Source: Candidatus Nanopelagicales bacterium
Lineage (GTDB): Bacteria > Actinomycetota > Actinomycetes > S36-B12 > UBA10799
NCBI GenBank assembly: GCA_025455985.1
Contig: JALOLM010000068.1
Coordinates: 1-12,510, forward strand
Length of the DNA stretch: 12,510 nucleotides
Direction: 5' to 3'
Made by a program: the position numbers and the translations under genes. Positions 1-6,792 of this stretch are shown in pieces. Under the pieces are notes generated by a model, which did no database searches, was not told the origin of the DNA, and saw only the letters and a program-made list of their open reading frames with translations. Numbering within the stretch: the first letter of the stretch is position 1; every line of letters begins with the position of its first letter.

Positions 1-1
1 C

Positions 2-463
2 GTCGTGACCGCCGCCCAGATGCAGAAGATGAAGGACAAGGCGATCCTGGGCAACATCGGTCACTTCGACAACGAGATCGACATGCTCGGTCTGGCCGCG
101 GTCTCCGGGGTGCAGGCCAAGGAGATCAAGCCGCAGGTCCACGAGTGGACGTTCGAGGACGGTACCTCGATCATCGTGCTGTCCGAGGGTCGGCTGCTCA
201 ACCTGGGCAACGCCACCGGACACCCCTCTTTCGTGATGAGCAACTCGTTCACCAACCAGGTACTGGCCCAGATCGAACTGTTCACGAAGACCGAGCAGTA
301 CCCCGTGGGCGTCTACATGCTCCCCAAGCACCTCGACGAGGAGGTCGCCCGTCTGCACCTGGCCGCGCTGGGAGTGGGTCTGACCGAGCTCACCGCGGAG
401 CAGGCCGAGTACCTCGGGGTGGCGGTCTCCGGGCCGTACAAGCCGGAGTACTACCGCTACTGA
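2..463 (+). CDS. ahcY: Adenosylhomocysteinase (SAH hydrolase), 3' part only
   Basis: This is the C-terminal part, about 153 residues, of S-adenosylhomocysteine hydrolase; the gene begins before the window. The enzyme splits SAH into adenosine and homocysteine in the cytoplasm, clearing the inhibitory by-product of methyltransferases and feeding the methionine cycle. Visible signatures are GNIGHFDNEID in the NAD-binding domain, NLGNATGHPSFVMSNSF, LDEEVARLHL, and the family-typical ending KPEYYRY, whose Lys and Tyr reach into the cofactor site of a neighbouring subunit in known structures. The frame is open from base 2, so an internal GTG at 5 is not a real start. A hairpin lies just after the stop. 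metK, the SAM-making partner of the same cycle, lies about 700 bases downstream, separated by a small secreted-protein gene and a terminator, so the two are not one operon. Confidence 0.96.
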   Translation, partial: VVTAAQMQKMKDKAILGNIGHFDNEIDMLGLAAVSGVQAKEIKPQVHEWTFEDGTSIIVLSEGRLLNLGNATGHPSFVMSNSFTNQVLAQIELFTKTEQYPVGVYMLPKHLDEEVARLHLAALGVGLTELTAEQAEYLGVAVSGPYKPEYYRY

Positions 464-477
464 GGCGACGTCTGTTC

Positions 478-516
478 AGCCCCGGCGTTAACGTTTGACG
501 GCGACGCGCCGGGGCT
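478..516 (+). terminator. Hairpin after ahcY, possible terminator
   Basis: A perfect 10-bp inverted repeat (478-487 with 507-516, arms AGCCCCGGCG and CGCCGGGGCT) encloses a 19-nt loop, beginning 14 nt after the ahcY stop. There is no T-run after it. High-GC actinobacteria often lack one, so it may still end transcription. The loop is longer than ideal, which lowers confidence. Confidence 0.45.
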
Positions 517-518
517 CA

Positions 519-547
519 CGGACAGTCAGCTGCGGTTCCAGTAGTGT
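519..547 (+). promoter_or_regulatory. Leaderless promoter of the secreted-protein gene
   Basis: The -10 hexamer TAGTGT (542-547) ends 7 nt before the ATG at 555, so transcription should begin at or next to the start codon. CGGACA at 519-524 is a plausible -35 with a 17-nt spacer. No Shine-Dalgarno sequence precedes the ATG, which fits a leaderless mRNA. Confidence 0.5.
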
Positions 548-554
548 GCACCGC

Positions 555-966
555 ATGAAGATCACCTTTGCGGCTGTTGCCGCCGCTCTCGTCGCCCCCG
601 CCATCCTGGCAGCTCCTGCCTCGGCCTCGACCGACACGGTCAAGGTCAAGGTGGCCATCGACAACTGCACCAACTGCACAGTCATGGCCACGTGGAGCAA
701 GAAGGCCACCCTCAACAGCCGTGGGGCAGAAGGTGGGGTCTTCGCCGACGTTGAAGCAGGCGCGCAAGGGAACGAACGGCGCCTACTTCTGCACGATCGC
801 GGCGAAGGGGACCATTGAGGCCTCCGCCGGAACCGTGAAGGCCGACGGCACGAAGCTGCTGGCCGTGTGGGCCACGCCGCAGCTGGAGGCTCAGGGCAAG
901 AAGTTGAAGGGCAAGGACAGCATCAAGGGCGTGTACGGCACTCAGAACACGCTGCCCTGCCAGTGA
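555..966 (+). CDS. Small secreted four-cysteine protein, interrupted by a one-base frameshift
   Basis: I do not recognise the family. From ATG 555 the protein opens with a Lys-containing N-end, a hydrophobic stretch (about residues 4-20) and a PASA-S signal peptidase site, so export by Sec is likely with cleavage after residue 24. The frame used at 555 stops at 818 after 87 residues. The rest of a plausible protein (ending NTLPCQ, stop 964-966) continues in another frame. Dropping one G from the GGGG run at 723-726 joins them as NSR-GQKVGSS, giving 136 residues with cysteines at 38, 41, 79 and 135, enough for two disulfides outside the cell. The joined product is lysine- and alanine-rich. A strong terminator follows 22 nt after the stop, so it is a single-gene unit with its own leaderless promoter. 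The frameshift may be a sequencing error, a real null mutation or, least likely, recoding. Confidence 0.6.
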
Positions 967-988
967 ACTGACTCGCACCGCATCTTTG

Positions 989-1032
989 CCAGCCCCGTCC
1001 CCGGCTCTCCCGGGGGCGGGGCTGGTTTGTTG
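989..1032 (+). terminator. Strong intrinsic terminator
   Basis: Bases 989-1004 pair with 1010-1025 in a 16-bp stem (one T-G wobble) around a 5-nt loop, starting 22 nt after the stop at 966. TTTGTTG follows directly. This is a classic rho-independent terminator separating the secreted-protein gene from metK. Confidence 0.85.
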
Positions 1033-1174
1033 AGCGGGTACCCGAGGGACGCATGCCGGCCTCAATGCCCGTGCAGGCGGGCGTAGGACCCGAAGCCCAC
1101 AAGTACCCCCGTCGCCCAATCTGCGAACGGGCAACCATTACCGTTACTGAGCAAAGCCAACGAGGGGTGGGTAC
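1033..1174 (+). promoter_or_regulatory. metK upstream region: weak promoter, small stem-loop and RBS
   Basis: About 140 nt lie between the terminator and metK. The ribosome site GAGGGG (1162-1167) sits 7 nt before the ATG at 1175, so metK has a real 5' leader unlike most genes here. TACCGT at 1139-1144 is a candidate -10 that would give a leader of roughly 20-25 nt; no good -35 is visible. A 7-bp stem-loop (1065-1071 with 1078-1084) lies upstream of it. I could not fit a known SAM riboswitch to this stretch. Confidence 0.4.
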
Positions 1175-2368
1175 ATGTCGAAGCGTTTGTTCACGTCCGA
1201 GTCGGTGACCGAGGGTCACCCGGACAAGATGGCCGACCAGATCTCCGACACGATCCTCGACGCCATGCTCAAGGACGACCCCAAGAGCCGCGTTGCAGTG
1301 GAGACCTTCCTGACCACGGGTCTGTGCGTGGTGGGCGGTGAGGTCACCACCTCCACGTGGGTGGACATCCCGGAACTCGTACGGCAGACCGTGCTCGACA
1401 TCGGCTACGACTCCTCCGACAAGGGCTTCGACGGCAAGTCTTGTGGTGTGTCCATCGCCATCGGAAAGCAGTCGCCGGACATCGCCGCCGGCGTGGACGA
1501 CGCCCTTGAAGAGCGAGTTGGGCACAGCGCCGACCCGCTCGACTCCCAGGGCGCTGGCGACCAGGGCCTGATGTTCGGATACGCCTGCGACGACACTCCC
1601 GAGCTGATGCCGCTGCCCATCTCACTGGCCCACCGTCTGGCGCAGAGGCTGGCCGAGGTGCGCAAGAACGGCGCCCTGCCGTACCTGCGGCCCGACGGCA
1701 AGACCCAGGTCACGATCGAGTACGACGCCGACGCCGCGGTGCGACTCGACACAGTGGTACTCAGCACTCAGCATGCGCCTCGGATCGACCTGGAGAACCT
1801 GCTCACGCCGGATATCCGCGAGCATGTCGTGGACCCCGTCCTGGCTGACCTCGACCTGGACACCGAGGGTTACCGGCTGCTGGTGAACCCCACCGGCATC
1901 TTCGAGATCGGCGGCCCGCAGGGTGATGCCGGCCTCACCGGCCGCAAGATCATCGTCGACACCTACGGGGGTATGGCCCGGCACGGTGGTGGTGCCTTCT
2001 CCGGCAAGGACCCGTCCAAGGTCGACCGCTCCGCCGCTTACGCCATGCGCTGGGTCGCCAAGAACGTGGTGGCCGCGGGCTTGGCCAAGCGCTGCGAGGT
2101 CCAGGTGGCCTACGCGATCGGCGTGTCCCACCCCGTGGGGCTGTTCGTGCAGACATTCGGCACCGGAACCGTCCCCGATCAGCAGATCCAGGACGCGGTG
2201 ACCAGGGTCTTCGACCTGCGGCCCGCCGCGATCGTGGCCGAACTCGACCTGCTGCGCCCGATCTACGCGCAGACCGCGGCCTACGGCCACTTCGGCCGGG
2301 AGCTGCCGGAGTTCACCTGGGAGAGCACCCACCGCGCCGAGGCACTGGCAGCCGCCGTCCAGGGCTGA
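1175..2368 (+). CDS. metK: S-adenosylmethionine synthetase (methionine adenosyltransferase)
   Basis: This 397-residue cytoplasmic enzyme makes S-adenosylmethionine from methionine and ATP, releasing phosphate and diphosphate. It has the full length of the bacterial family, and all three domains are present. The N-terminal TSESVTEGHPDK carries the ATP-contacting His15 and metal-binding Asp17. Signature 1 (GAGDQGLMFGYA) is at residues 126-137. Signature 2, the glycine-rich GGGAFSGKD loop, is at 271-279, followed by PSKVDRSAAYA. The ATG at 1175 is fixed by the ribosome site GAGGGG 7 nt upstream and by MSKRLFTSESVTEGHP matching the usual family N-terminus. The gene is preceded by a strong terminator, so it is transcribed on its own. 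It converges with the gene ending at 2405, with 36 nt between. No key residue is missing. Confidence 0.98.
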   Translation: MSKRLFTSESVTEGHPDKMADQISDTILDAMLKDDPKSRVAVETFLTTGLCVVGGEVTTSTWVDIPELVRQTVLDIGYDSSDKGFDGKSCGVSIAIGKQSPDIAAGVDDALEERVGHSADPLDSQGAGDQGLMFGYACDDTPELMPLPISLAHRLAQRLAEVRKNGALPYLRPDGKTQVTIEYDADAAVRLDTVVLSTQHAPRIDLENLLTPDIREHVVDPVLADLDLDTEGYRLLVNPTGIFEIGGPQGDAGLTGRKIIVDTYGGMARHGGGAFSGKDPSKVDRSAAYAMRWVAKNVVAAGLAKRCEVQVAYAIGVSHPVGLFVQTFGTGTVPDQQIQDAVTRVFDLRPAAIVAELDLLRPIYAQTAAYGHFGRELPEFTWESTHRAEALAAAVQG

Positions 2369-2404
2369 GCGGCCACCCGCCGTCGGGGAGATTGCTTCCG
2401 CGGG

Positions 2405-2797
2405 TCAGTCGTCCAGGCCGGCTGCCTCGCGCAGTGCGACCTCGAAACCCTCGAGGTCGGCGACGGTCAAGGTGAGCCCCGGGTGCAGGATGATGCCCGA
2501 CGGGTCCAGGATCTTGACCGGCTCGCGGAACTCCACGCAGACACCGCCTGCGGTCGTGGTCCCGAACGTCGCGCCCCGATCAGCGAACGAACCTCGCGCG
2601 CCGATGGCTTTGACTGCCGAAAAGGGTCCCGTCCGAGACACACACCGGATATTCTTCACAGAGGTCCGGCATCGCCAGGGCCCGAAGCGTGCGTCGAGGG
2701 TCTTCTGACTCAAATCCACCTTCGCGGTCAGCGGAGTAACACCGATGGCGGCCAGCGCTGGTAGATACTTCTTCTCAAAGGCGAACTCGAAACGCAC
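2405..2797 (-). CDS. Conserved actinobacterial protein of unknown function
   Basis: This is a 130-residue protein with no signal peptide or membrane segment. It resembles hypothetical proteins I recall from mycobacteria and relatives, in which a segment like 'KAIGARGSFADRGATFGTTTAGGVCVEFREPV' is best conserved; I know no assigned function. The sequence alternates hydrophobic and polar residues, suggesting a mainly beta fold. The C-terminal part (LHPGLTLTVADLEGFEVALREA) looks like a strand followed by a helix. Three cysteines are present (in RCRTS, IRCVS and GVCVEF), with no metal-site spacing. An ATG further upstream (2896) is open, but it would extend through the divergent regulator. I prefer GTG at 2795-2797 because the conserved part begins there (VRFEFAFEKKYLP) and TACGGT stands 6 nt upstream as a leaderless -10. 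It is divergent from the ROK regulator, which may control it. Confidence 0.8.
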   Translation of the reverse strand: MRFEFAFEKKYLPALAAIGVTPLTAKVDLSQKTLDARFGPWRCRTSVKNIRCVSRTGPFSAVKAIGARGSFADRGATFGTTTAGGVCVEFREPVKILDPSGIILHPGLTLTVADLEGFEVALREAAGLDD

Positions 2798-2803
2798 TGT
2801 CCA

Positions 2804-2809
2804 ACCGTA
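2804..2809 (-). promoter_or_regulatory. Leaderless -10 of the unknown-function gene
   Basis: TACGGT on the minus strand lies 6 nt before GTG 2797, so the message should begin at the start codon. It sits in the 38-nt gap facing the ROK regulator. No -35 is recognisable. Confidence 0.45.
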
Positions 2810-2835
2810 CGCCCCCGAGGTCCGCGAGGTGAGCA

Positions 2836-3903
2836 ATGGAGTTGCAGGGCCACCCGCTGCTCCGTGGCGACATGCCCGCGGATCCTCACGATGCACGGCG
2901 CAGCAACCGGGACCGGCTGTTGCGCAGCATCATCACCCGGGGCCCGGCCACCCGAGCGGAACTGTCGCGGCGGACCGGCCTGAGCCGGCCCACGATATCG
3001 GTGATCGCCAATGAGCTGCTCACGACCGGCCTGCTCATGGAAGGCGAACGGGTCCACAGCGGGGGCGCGCCGGGGACGCGCTTGCACCTGGCCAAGGACA
3101 CCGGCGTCACCATCGTCGTCGATCTGCGCGACCTCTCTCGGCTGCGGATGGCCACGGTTCCGGCCAGTGGCGAGATCGCCACGACGACGACTGTCAGCGT
3201 GGCATCGGGCACGCAGGTTCTCTCCGAGATCCTGGCCTTCTCCCAGCGCGTGGAGCCGGCTGCGCTGTTGGGCGTCTCGCTGGCGGTGGACGAGTGGGTG
3301 TCGGCCGAGGGCCAGTGGCAGGGCAGCCCGGACCGCGAGTTGGGTCCCGAGCTGGTCGAGCAACTGCGCAAGAAACTGCGCCTGCCGGTGTTCACGCTGA
3401 CAGCCTCGAAGGCCATCGCCGTGGCTGATCTGCGGGACAGCCCCGCAGGGCTCACAGCGCAGGCGAGCCTGGTCCTCGGAAATCGTCTGGACATGGCGAT
3501 CACGGTGGGGGGCAGGACCTGGCCCGGCGTGCGCCGGCCGTCGGGCGACATCGCTCATCTGGTCGTCGGGGGTGATGGGCCGACGTGCCCGATCTGCGGT
3601 CGGTCATGCCTGCAGGAACAAGTGCGAATGCTGCTCACGGACTCGTCGGCCGACGCCTGCGATCAGGCGGCGACCGCCCTTGCCGCGGCCGTGTCGCCGC
3701 TGGTCGCGGGTATTGAACTCGAGGAAATCGTGCTCGCGGGTTTCCCCGACGACGTGGCAGACACGGTGGCCACGGGCCTGCACGGGCAGTTGGCCGACCG
3801 GCTCATGCCGCATCTGGTCCCCACGGTCCGGATCTCACTTCGCGGCGAGAACGGCCTACTCGAGGGGGCCGCGGCCATGATGCTGTACCGCCGCCTGGGT
3901 TGA
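2836..3903 (+). CDS. ROK-family transcriptional regulator with degenerate kinase domain
   Basis: This 355-residue protein is an NagC/XylR-type DNA-binding regulator. A winged helix-turn-helix fills about residues 24-85 (RLLRSIITRGPATRAELSRRTGLSRPTISVIANEL, then a wing GGAPGTRLHL). The rest follows the ROK sugar-kinase fold but looks catalytically dead. VVDLRDLSRLRM replaces the phosphate-binding DxGxT loop, and TASKAIAVAD replaces the segment that normally holds the catalytic Asp. A zinc site persists in altered form: GDIAH (His241), then C251-x2-C254-x3-C258, with the middle Cys one residue away from the usual CxC spacing. It therefore probably senses something other than a sugar it could phosphorylate. 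ATG 2836 is chosen because GAGGTGAG (2826-2833) is a good ribosome site; ATG 2872 lacks one. It may regulate itself and the divergent gene at 2797. It converges with guaB1, with 20 nt between. Confidence 0.88.
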   Translation: MELQGHPLLRGDMPADPHDARRSNRDRLLRSIITRGPATRAELSRRTGLSRPTISVIANELLTTGLLMEGERVHSGGAPGTRLHLAKDTGVTIVVDLRDLSRLRMATVPASGEIATTTTVSVASGTQVLSEILAFSQRVEPAALLGVSLAVDEWVSAEGQWQGSPDRELGPELVEQLRKKLRLPVFTLTASKAIAVADLRDSPAGLTAQASLVLGNRLDMAITVGGRTWPGVRRPSGDIAHLVVGGDGPTCPICGRSCLQEQVRMLLTDSSADACDQAATALAAAVSPLVAGIELEEIVLAGFPDDVADTVATGLHGQLADRLMPHLVPTVRISLRGENGLLEGAAAMMLYRRLG

Positions 3904-3923
3904 CGCCGGGGCTGTCGGCACGA

Positions 3924-5348
3924 TCACCACGATGTGTGCAGTGGGCGACCCTCGGCATAACCCGCGGCGGACTGGACGCCGACGGCGGCTTTCGATGCGA
4001 ACTCCTCGACAGTGGCAGCCCCTGCGTACGTGAAAGCGCTGCGCACCCCGCTGATGATCTCGTCGATGAGGCTCTCCACCCCGGGACTGCCGGGGTCCAG
4101 GTACATCCGCGAGCTCGAGATGCCCTCCTCGAACAGCGCCTTGCGGGCCCGGTCGAATGCGGAGTCCCGCGCGGTGCGGTTGCCCACTGCGCGGGCCGAT
4201 GCCATGCCGAAAGACTCCTTGTAGGGCCGGCCGTCGGGGGAGATCTGGACGTCGCCGGGTGACTCGTGGGTGCCGGCAAACCAGGACCCGATCATCACCG
4301 CGCTGGCCCCTGCGGCCAGAGCCAGGGCGACGTCGCGCGGATGCCGGATGCCGCCGTCGGCCCAAATGTGCTTGCCCAGGGAGCTTGCCGCCTCGGCGCA
4401 ATCGAGAACAGCTGAGAACTGCGGCCGGCCGACACCGGTTCGCATGCGTGTAGTGCACATCGCCCCGGGGCCCACACCCACCTTGACGATGTCGGCGCCC
4501 GCTTCGAGCAGTTCCACGGTTCCCTCAGCGGTCACGACGTTGCCGGCCACCACCGGCACCGGCTGCGGACCGATCGCGGCGAGGGCCTCGAGCATCTTCA
4601 CCTGGTGGCCGTGCGCGGTATCGACGACGAGTACATCGACCCCTGCTGCGACAAGCGTCTTGGCACGCACCCCGACGTCGCCGTTGATACCCACTGCCGC
4701 CGCGATGAGCAGTTGGCCTGAGGCGTCAACCGCCGGCTCGTACAAGGTGGACCGCAGGGCACCCTGCCGGGTCATTATTCCCGCCAACCGGCCGTCCGTA
4801 CCGACGACGGGGGCGAACCGGCGGTGTTCTGCATGCAGCCGGTCGAACGCCTCGCGCGGAGTGACCGTGTCCGGCAGTACGAACAGGTCCGTGCTCATGA
4901 CCTGGTGCACCTGCGCGAAGCGGTCCGCCTGTTGACAGTCCCCTTCGGTGACCACCCCGACGGGCACATCGTCCTGCGTCACGATGGCCGCGCCGTGACT
5001 GCGCTTGGGGATGACGGCCAACGCCATCCCCGCGGTTTCCGTGGGCACCAGCGTCGCCGGGGTTTCAAAGACCAGGTGCCGGGCCTTGACCCAGCTCACG
5101 ACCTCGGCCACCACGTCGGTCGGGATGTCCTGCGGGATCACCGCCAAGCCGCCCCGGCGGGCGATGGTCTCAGCCATCCGGCGCCCCGAGACCGCTGTCA
5201 TGTTGGCGGCCACCACCGGGATCGTCAGACCGGTCGCGTCGGGGGTCCTGAGTTCCACATCGTGGCGGGAGGACAGCGCCGAGCGGTTGGGGACCAGGAA
5301 CACATCGTCGTAGGTCAGGTCATGGGAAGCCGTGTTGAGCAATCGCAC
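3924..5348 (-). CDS. guaB1: GuaB1-family IMP dehydrogenase-related protein (probable GMP reductase)
   Basis: The protein has 474 residues, close to the roughly 480 of mycobacterial GuaB1. A TIM barrel (residues 1-90 and 205-474) is split by a pair of CBS domains (about 93-200: HGAAIVTQDDVPVGVVTEGD and FAPVVGTDGRLAGIMTRQGALR). The catalytic loop GPGAMCTTR places the nucleotide-attacking Cys at 298. IWADGGIRHPRD (329-338) and GSWFAGTHESPGD (354-366) form the phosphate and FMN-like region. Although often annotated IMP dehydrogenase, this family lacks the classic IMPDH flap here (residues near 410-430 read SSSRMYLDPGSPG). Mycobacterial GuaB1 has been described, as I recall, as a CBS-regulated GMP reductase returning GMP to IMP. 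I chose GTG 5346-5348 (VRLLNTASHD) because TACCGT lies 7 nt upstream; upstream extension to 5480 would run into the divergent methyltransferase. Confidence 0.93.
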   Translation of the reverse strand: MRLLNTASHDLTYDDVFLVPNRSALSSRHDVELRTPDATGLTIPVVAANMTAVSGRRMAETIARRGGLAVIPQDIPTDVVAEVVSWVKARHLVFETPATLVPTETAGMALAVIPKRSHGAAIVTQDDVPVGVVTEGDCQQADRFAQVHQVMSTDLFVLPDTVTPREAFDRLHAEHRRFAPVVGTDGRLAGIMTRQGALRSTLYEPAVDASGQLLIAAAVGINGDVGVRAKTLVAAGVDVLVVDTAHGHQVKMLEALAAIGPQPVPVVAGNVVTAEGTVELLEAGADIVKVGVGPGAMCTTRMRTGVGRPQFSAVLDCAEAASSLGKHIWADGGIRHPRDVALALAAGASAVMIGSWFAGTHESPGDVQISPDGRPYKESFGMASARAVGNRTARDSAFDRARKALFEEGISSSRMYLDPGSPGVESLIDEIISGVRSAFTYAGAATVEEFASKAAVGVQSAAGYAEGRPLHTSW

Positions 5349-5355
5349 GCTCACG

Positions 5356-5361
5356 ACGGTA
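5356..5361 (-). promoter_or_regulatory. Leaderless -10 of guaB1
   Basis: TACCGT on the minus strand, 7 nt before GTG 5348. It lies only 16 nt from the divergent -10 at 5378-5383, so the two promoters overlap face-away on the same DNA. Confidence 0.5.
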
Positions 5362-5377
5362 CGCCCACGCGGGCGCC

Positions 5378-5383
5378 TACGCT
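5378..5383 (+). promoter_or_regulatory. Leaderless -10 of the methyltransferase gene
   Basis: TACGCT ends 6 nt before ATG 5390. There is no ribosome site, so the message should start at the ATG. Its -35 zone would fall on the guaB1 -10. Confidence 0.5.
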
Positions 5384-5389
5384 GGAACC

Positions 5390-6031
5390 ATGGCAGGTCA
5401 CGACCATCCGGTCTTCTCGCAGGTCTACCGATTGCTGGCGCGGGCTGAGGACTCCGGGGCGATCGGCAAGGCACGCACAACAGTCTCCGAGGCCCTACAC
5501 GGGCGTCTGTTGATCGTCGGGCTCGGACCCGCCGAGGACTTGCACCATCTGCCCGCGACGGTGACCGAGGTGGTCGCCGTGGAACCCAGCGGGCCCATGC
5601 GCCGGGCAGCGGCCGGGGCGATCGCGGCGTCGGGTTTGCCGGTCGAACTGCTCGACGCGCTCGGCGAGGATCTGCCGCTGGCTGACAACAGCGTGGACTC
5701 GGTGCTCTTCGCCTACGTTCTATGCAGTGTCGAGGATCCCGAGCAGGTGGTCGCGGAAGCCCTTCGCGTGCTGCGCCCGGGTGGCACCATCGCGGTCCTC
5801 GAGCACGTTGTGGCCGAAGAGGGCAGCTGGATGCGCCGGACTCAGCGACTGCTGGCTCCCGCGTGGCCCTACCTGGCAGGGGGGTGCCGCTGCGACCGAG
5901 ACACCAAGGCCGTGTTCGCGGCGGCTGGGCTGGATGTCAGCGACCTGGCGTCCCCGTCGTTGACCTTCGTCCCGCCCGTGGCGCCGTCCCTGGTCGGCAC
6001 CATCACGGTGGGTCCGAGCGCCGGCCGCTGA
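5390..6031 (+). CDS. Class I SAM-dependent methyltransferase (UbiE/METTL7-like)
   Basis: This is a 213-residue soluble methyltransferase of Rossmann type. Motif I is LLIVGLGPAED (residues 40-50), with GLGP in place of GxGxG. The acidic residue binding the SAM ribose is Glu65 in VVAVEPS. EDLPLADNSVDSVLFAYVLCSVED (93-116) and EALRVLRPGGTIAVLEHV (123-140) complete the fold. The later GGCRCDRDT (164-172) is the element typical of the UbiE/thiol-methyltransferase-like branch (GGC.l.RDT), so a small lipophilic or thiol substrate is possible but not shown by the sequence. The ATG at 5390 is supported by the leaderless -10. It is divergent from guaB1 and converges with ddaH, with 14 nt between. It has no partner in an operon, and its target cannot be told from context. 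Confidence 0.9.
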   Translation: MAGHDHPVFSQVYRLLARAEDSGAIGKARTTVSEALHGRLLIVGLGPAEDLHHLPATVTEVVAVEPSGPMRRAAAGAIAASGLPVELLDALGEDLPLADNSVDSVLFAYVLCSVEDPEQVVAEALRVLRPGGTIAVLEHVVAEEGSWMRRTQRLLAPAWPYLAGGCRCDRDTKAVFAAAGLDVSDLASPSLTFVPPVAPSLVGTITVGPSAGR

Positions 6032-6045
6032 CTAGCAGGACCGCC

Positions 6046-6792
6046 TCAGCGCAGACGGACCGACAGACACGTCACACAGCCCTCGAGCTTCTCGAACTCA
6101 CTGATGTCCACGGCCACGACCTCCAGCCCGCGGCCGCGCAGGATGTCCGCGGTGAGCGGCGCAGAAGAGGCCATCAGCACGGTCGTATCGTCAAGGACCA
6201 CCACGTGCGATCCGGGCTCCTCGGGTACCGCCAGGAAATCCTTGAAGTACCCCGGATCGTCCACGAGCGGCGGGTAGCCGATCACCGTGCCGTCGGGCAG
6301 GGCGGTCACAGCGCTCTTGAGGTGCAGCACCTTCGTCACGGGAACGGGCTGGACCTCGACACCGAGTAGTTCGCCGAGCTGCTGGATTCCGGCCAGGTTC
6401 GTGCGACCGCCCACCCCGGCGTAGAAGCGGTCGCCGATCTTCAGCACGTCGCCGCCGTCCAGCGTGCCGGGTGCCTCGATCCGGGTCGCGGGCACCCCCA
6501 GCCCGGCCAAGGCCTGCTCTACCGCGGGAATCTCGTCCCTGCGCGCGGGGGCGCCAGGGCGAGTGATCACGGCCCGGCCCTGCCACCACACCATCGTGTC
6601 CTCCACGAACACGCCGTCCGGCAGTTCGGGAGCAGCCGGCACCTCGACCGGCTCCCATCCGAATTCGGCCAATGCGTCTACGTACGCCTGCCACTGCCGC
6701 AGCGCCAGATCAGCATCCACCGGCTGGCGGTCGATGTGGGTCAGCAGGCCGTCAGCCAGCCGGGGACTTGGCCGGCGGACAAGGCATTTCAT
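6046..6792 (-). CDS. ddaH: N(G),N(G)-dimethylarginine dimethylaminohydrolase (dimethylargininase)
   Basis: This 248-residue enzyme of the amidinotransferase/arginine deiminase superfamily hydrolyses methylated arginines to citrulline and methylamines; related enzymes act on arginine itself. Conserved parts are FVEDT (62-66, substrate-binding acids), LDGGDVL (111-117), HLKSAVTALPDGTVI with catalytic His157, and the C-terminal VTCLSVRLR, where Cys242 is the nucleophile. Length matches bacterial DDAH (about 250). The ATG at 6790-6792 overlaps the TGA of the upstream NTF2-like gene in an ATGA arrangement, so translation is coupled and no separate promoter is needed. Actinobacteria commonly keep ddaH beside the ornithine aminotransferase gene rocD. 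Here rocD lies about 2.7 kb away, beyond polymer genes and on the other strand. Every expected catalytic residue is present. Confidence 0.93.
   Translation of the reverse strand: MKCLVRRPSPRLADGLLTHIDRQPVDADLALRQWQAYVDALAEFGWEPVEVPAAPELPDGVFVEDTMVWWQGRAVITRPGAPARRDEIPAVEQALAGLGVPATRIEAPGTLDGGDVLKIGDRFYAGVGGRTNLAGIQQLGELLGVEVQPVPVTKVLHLKSAVTALPDGTVIGYPPLVDDPGYFKDFLAVPEEPGSHVVVLDDTTVLMASSAPLTADILRGRGLEVVAVDISEFEKLEGCVTCLSVRLR

Noticed and set aside
1035..1044. 10-bp palindrome CGGGTACCCG upstream of metK
   Set aside because: It is short, G+C-rich, far from the promoter and without a second copy; it could be chance.
1033..1174. SAM riboswitch before metK
   Set aside because: GAGGGA and GGCAACC pieces occur, but I could not pair them into the core of any SAM class I know, so it is not called.
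1622..2332. Long minus-strand open frame opposite metK
   Set aside because: It is the reverse shadow of a clear metK frame in G+C-rich DNA, with no recognisable protein and no start signal.
2816..2830. Direct repeat CGAGGT-N3-CGAGGT before the ROK gene
   Set aside because: The second copy is part of the ribosome site, and a 6-nt repeat in this base composition is weak evidence for an operator.
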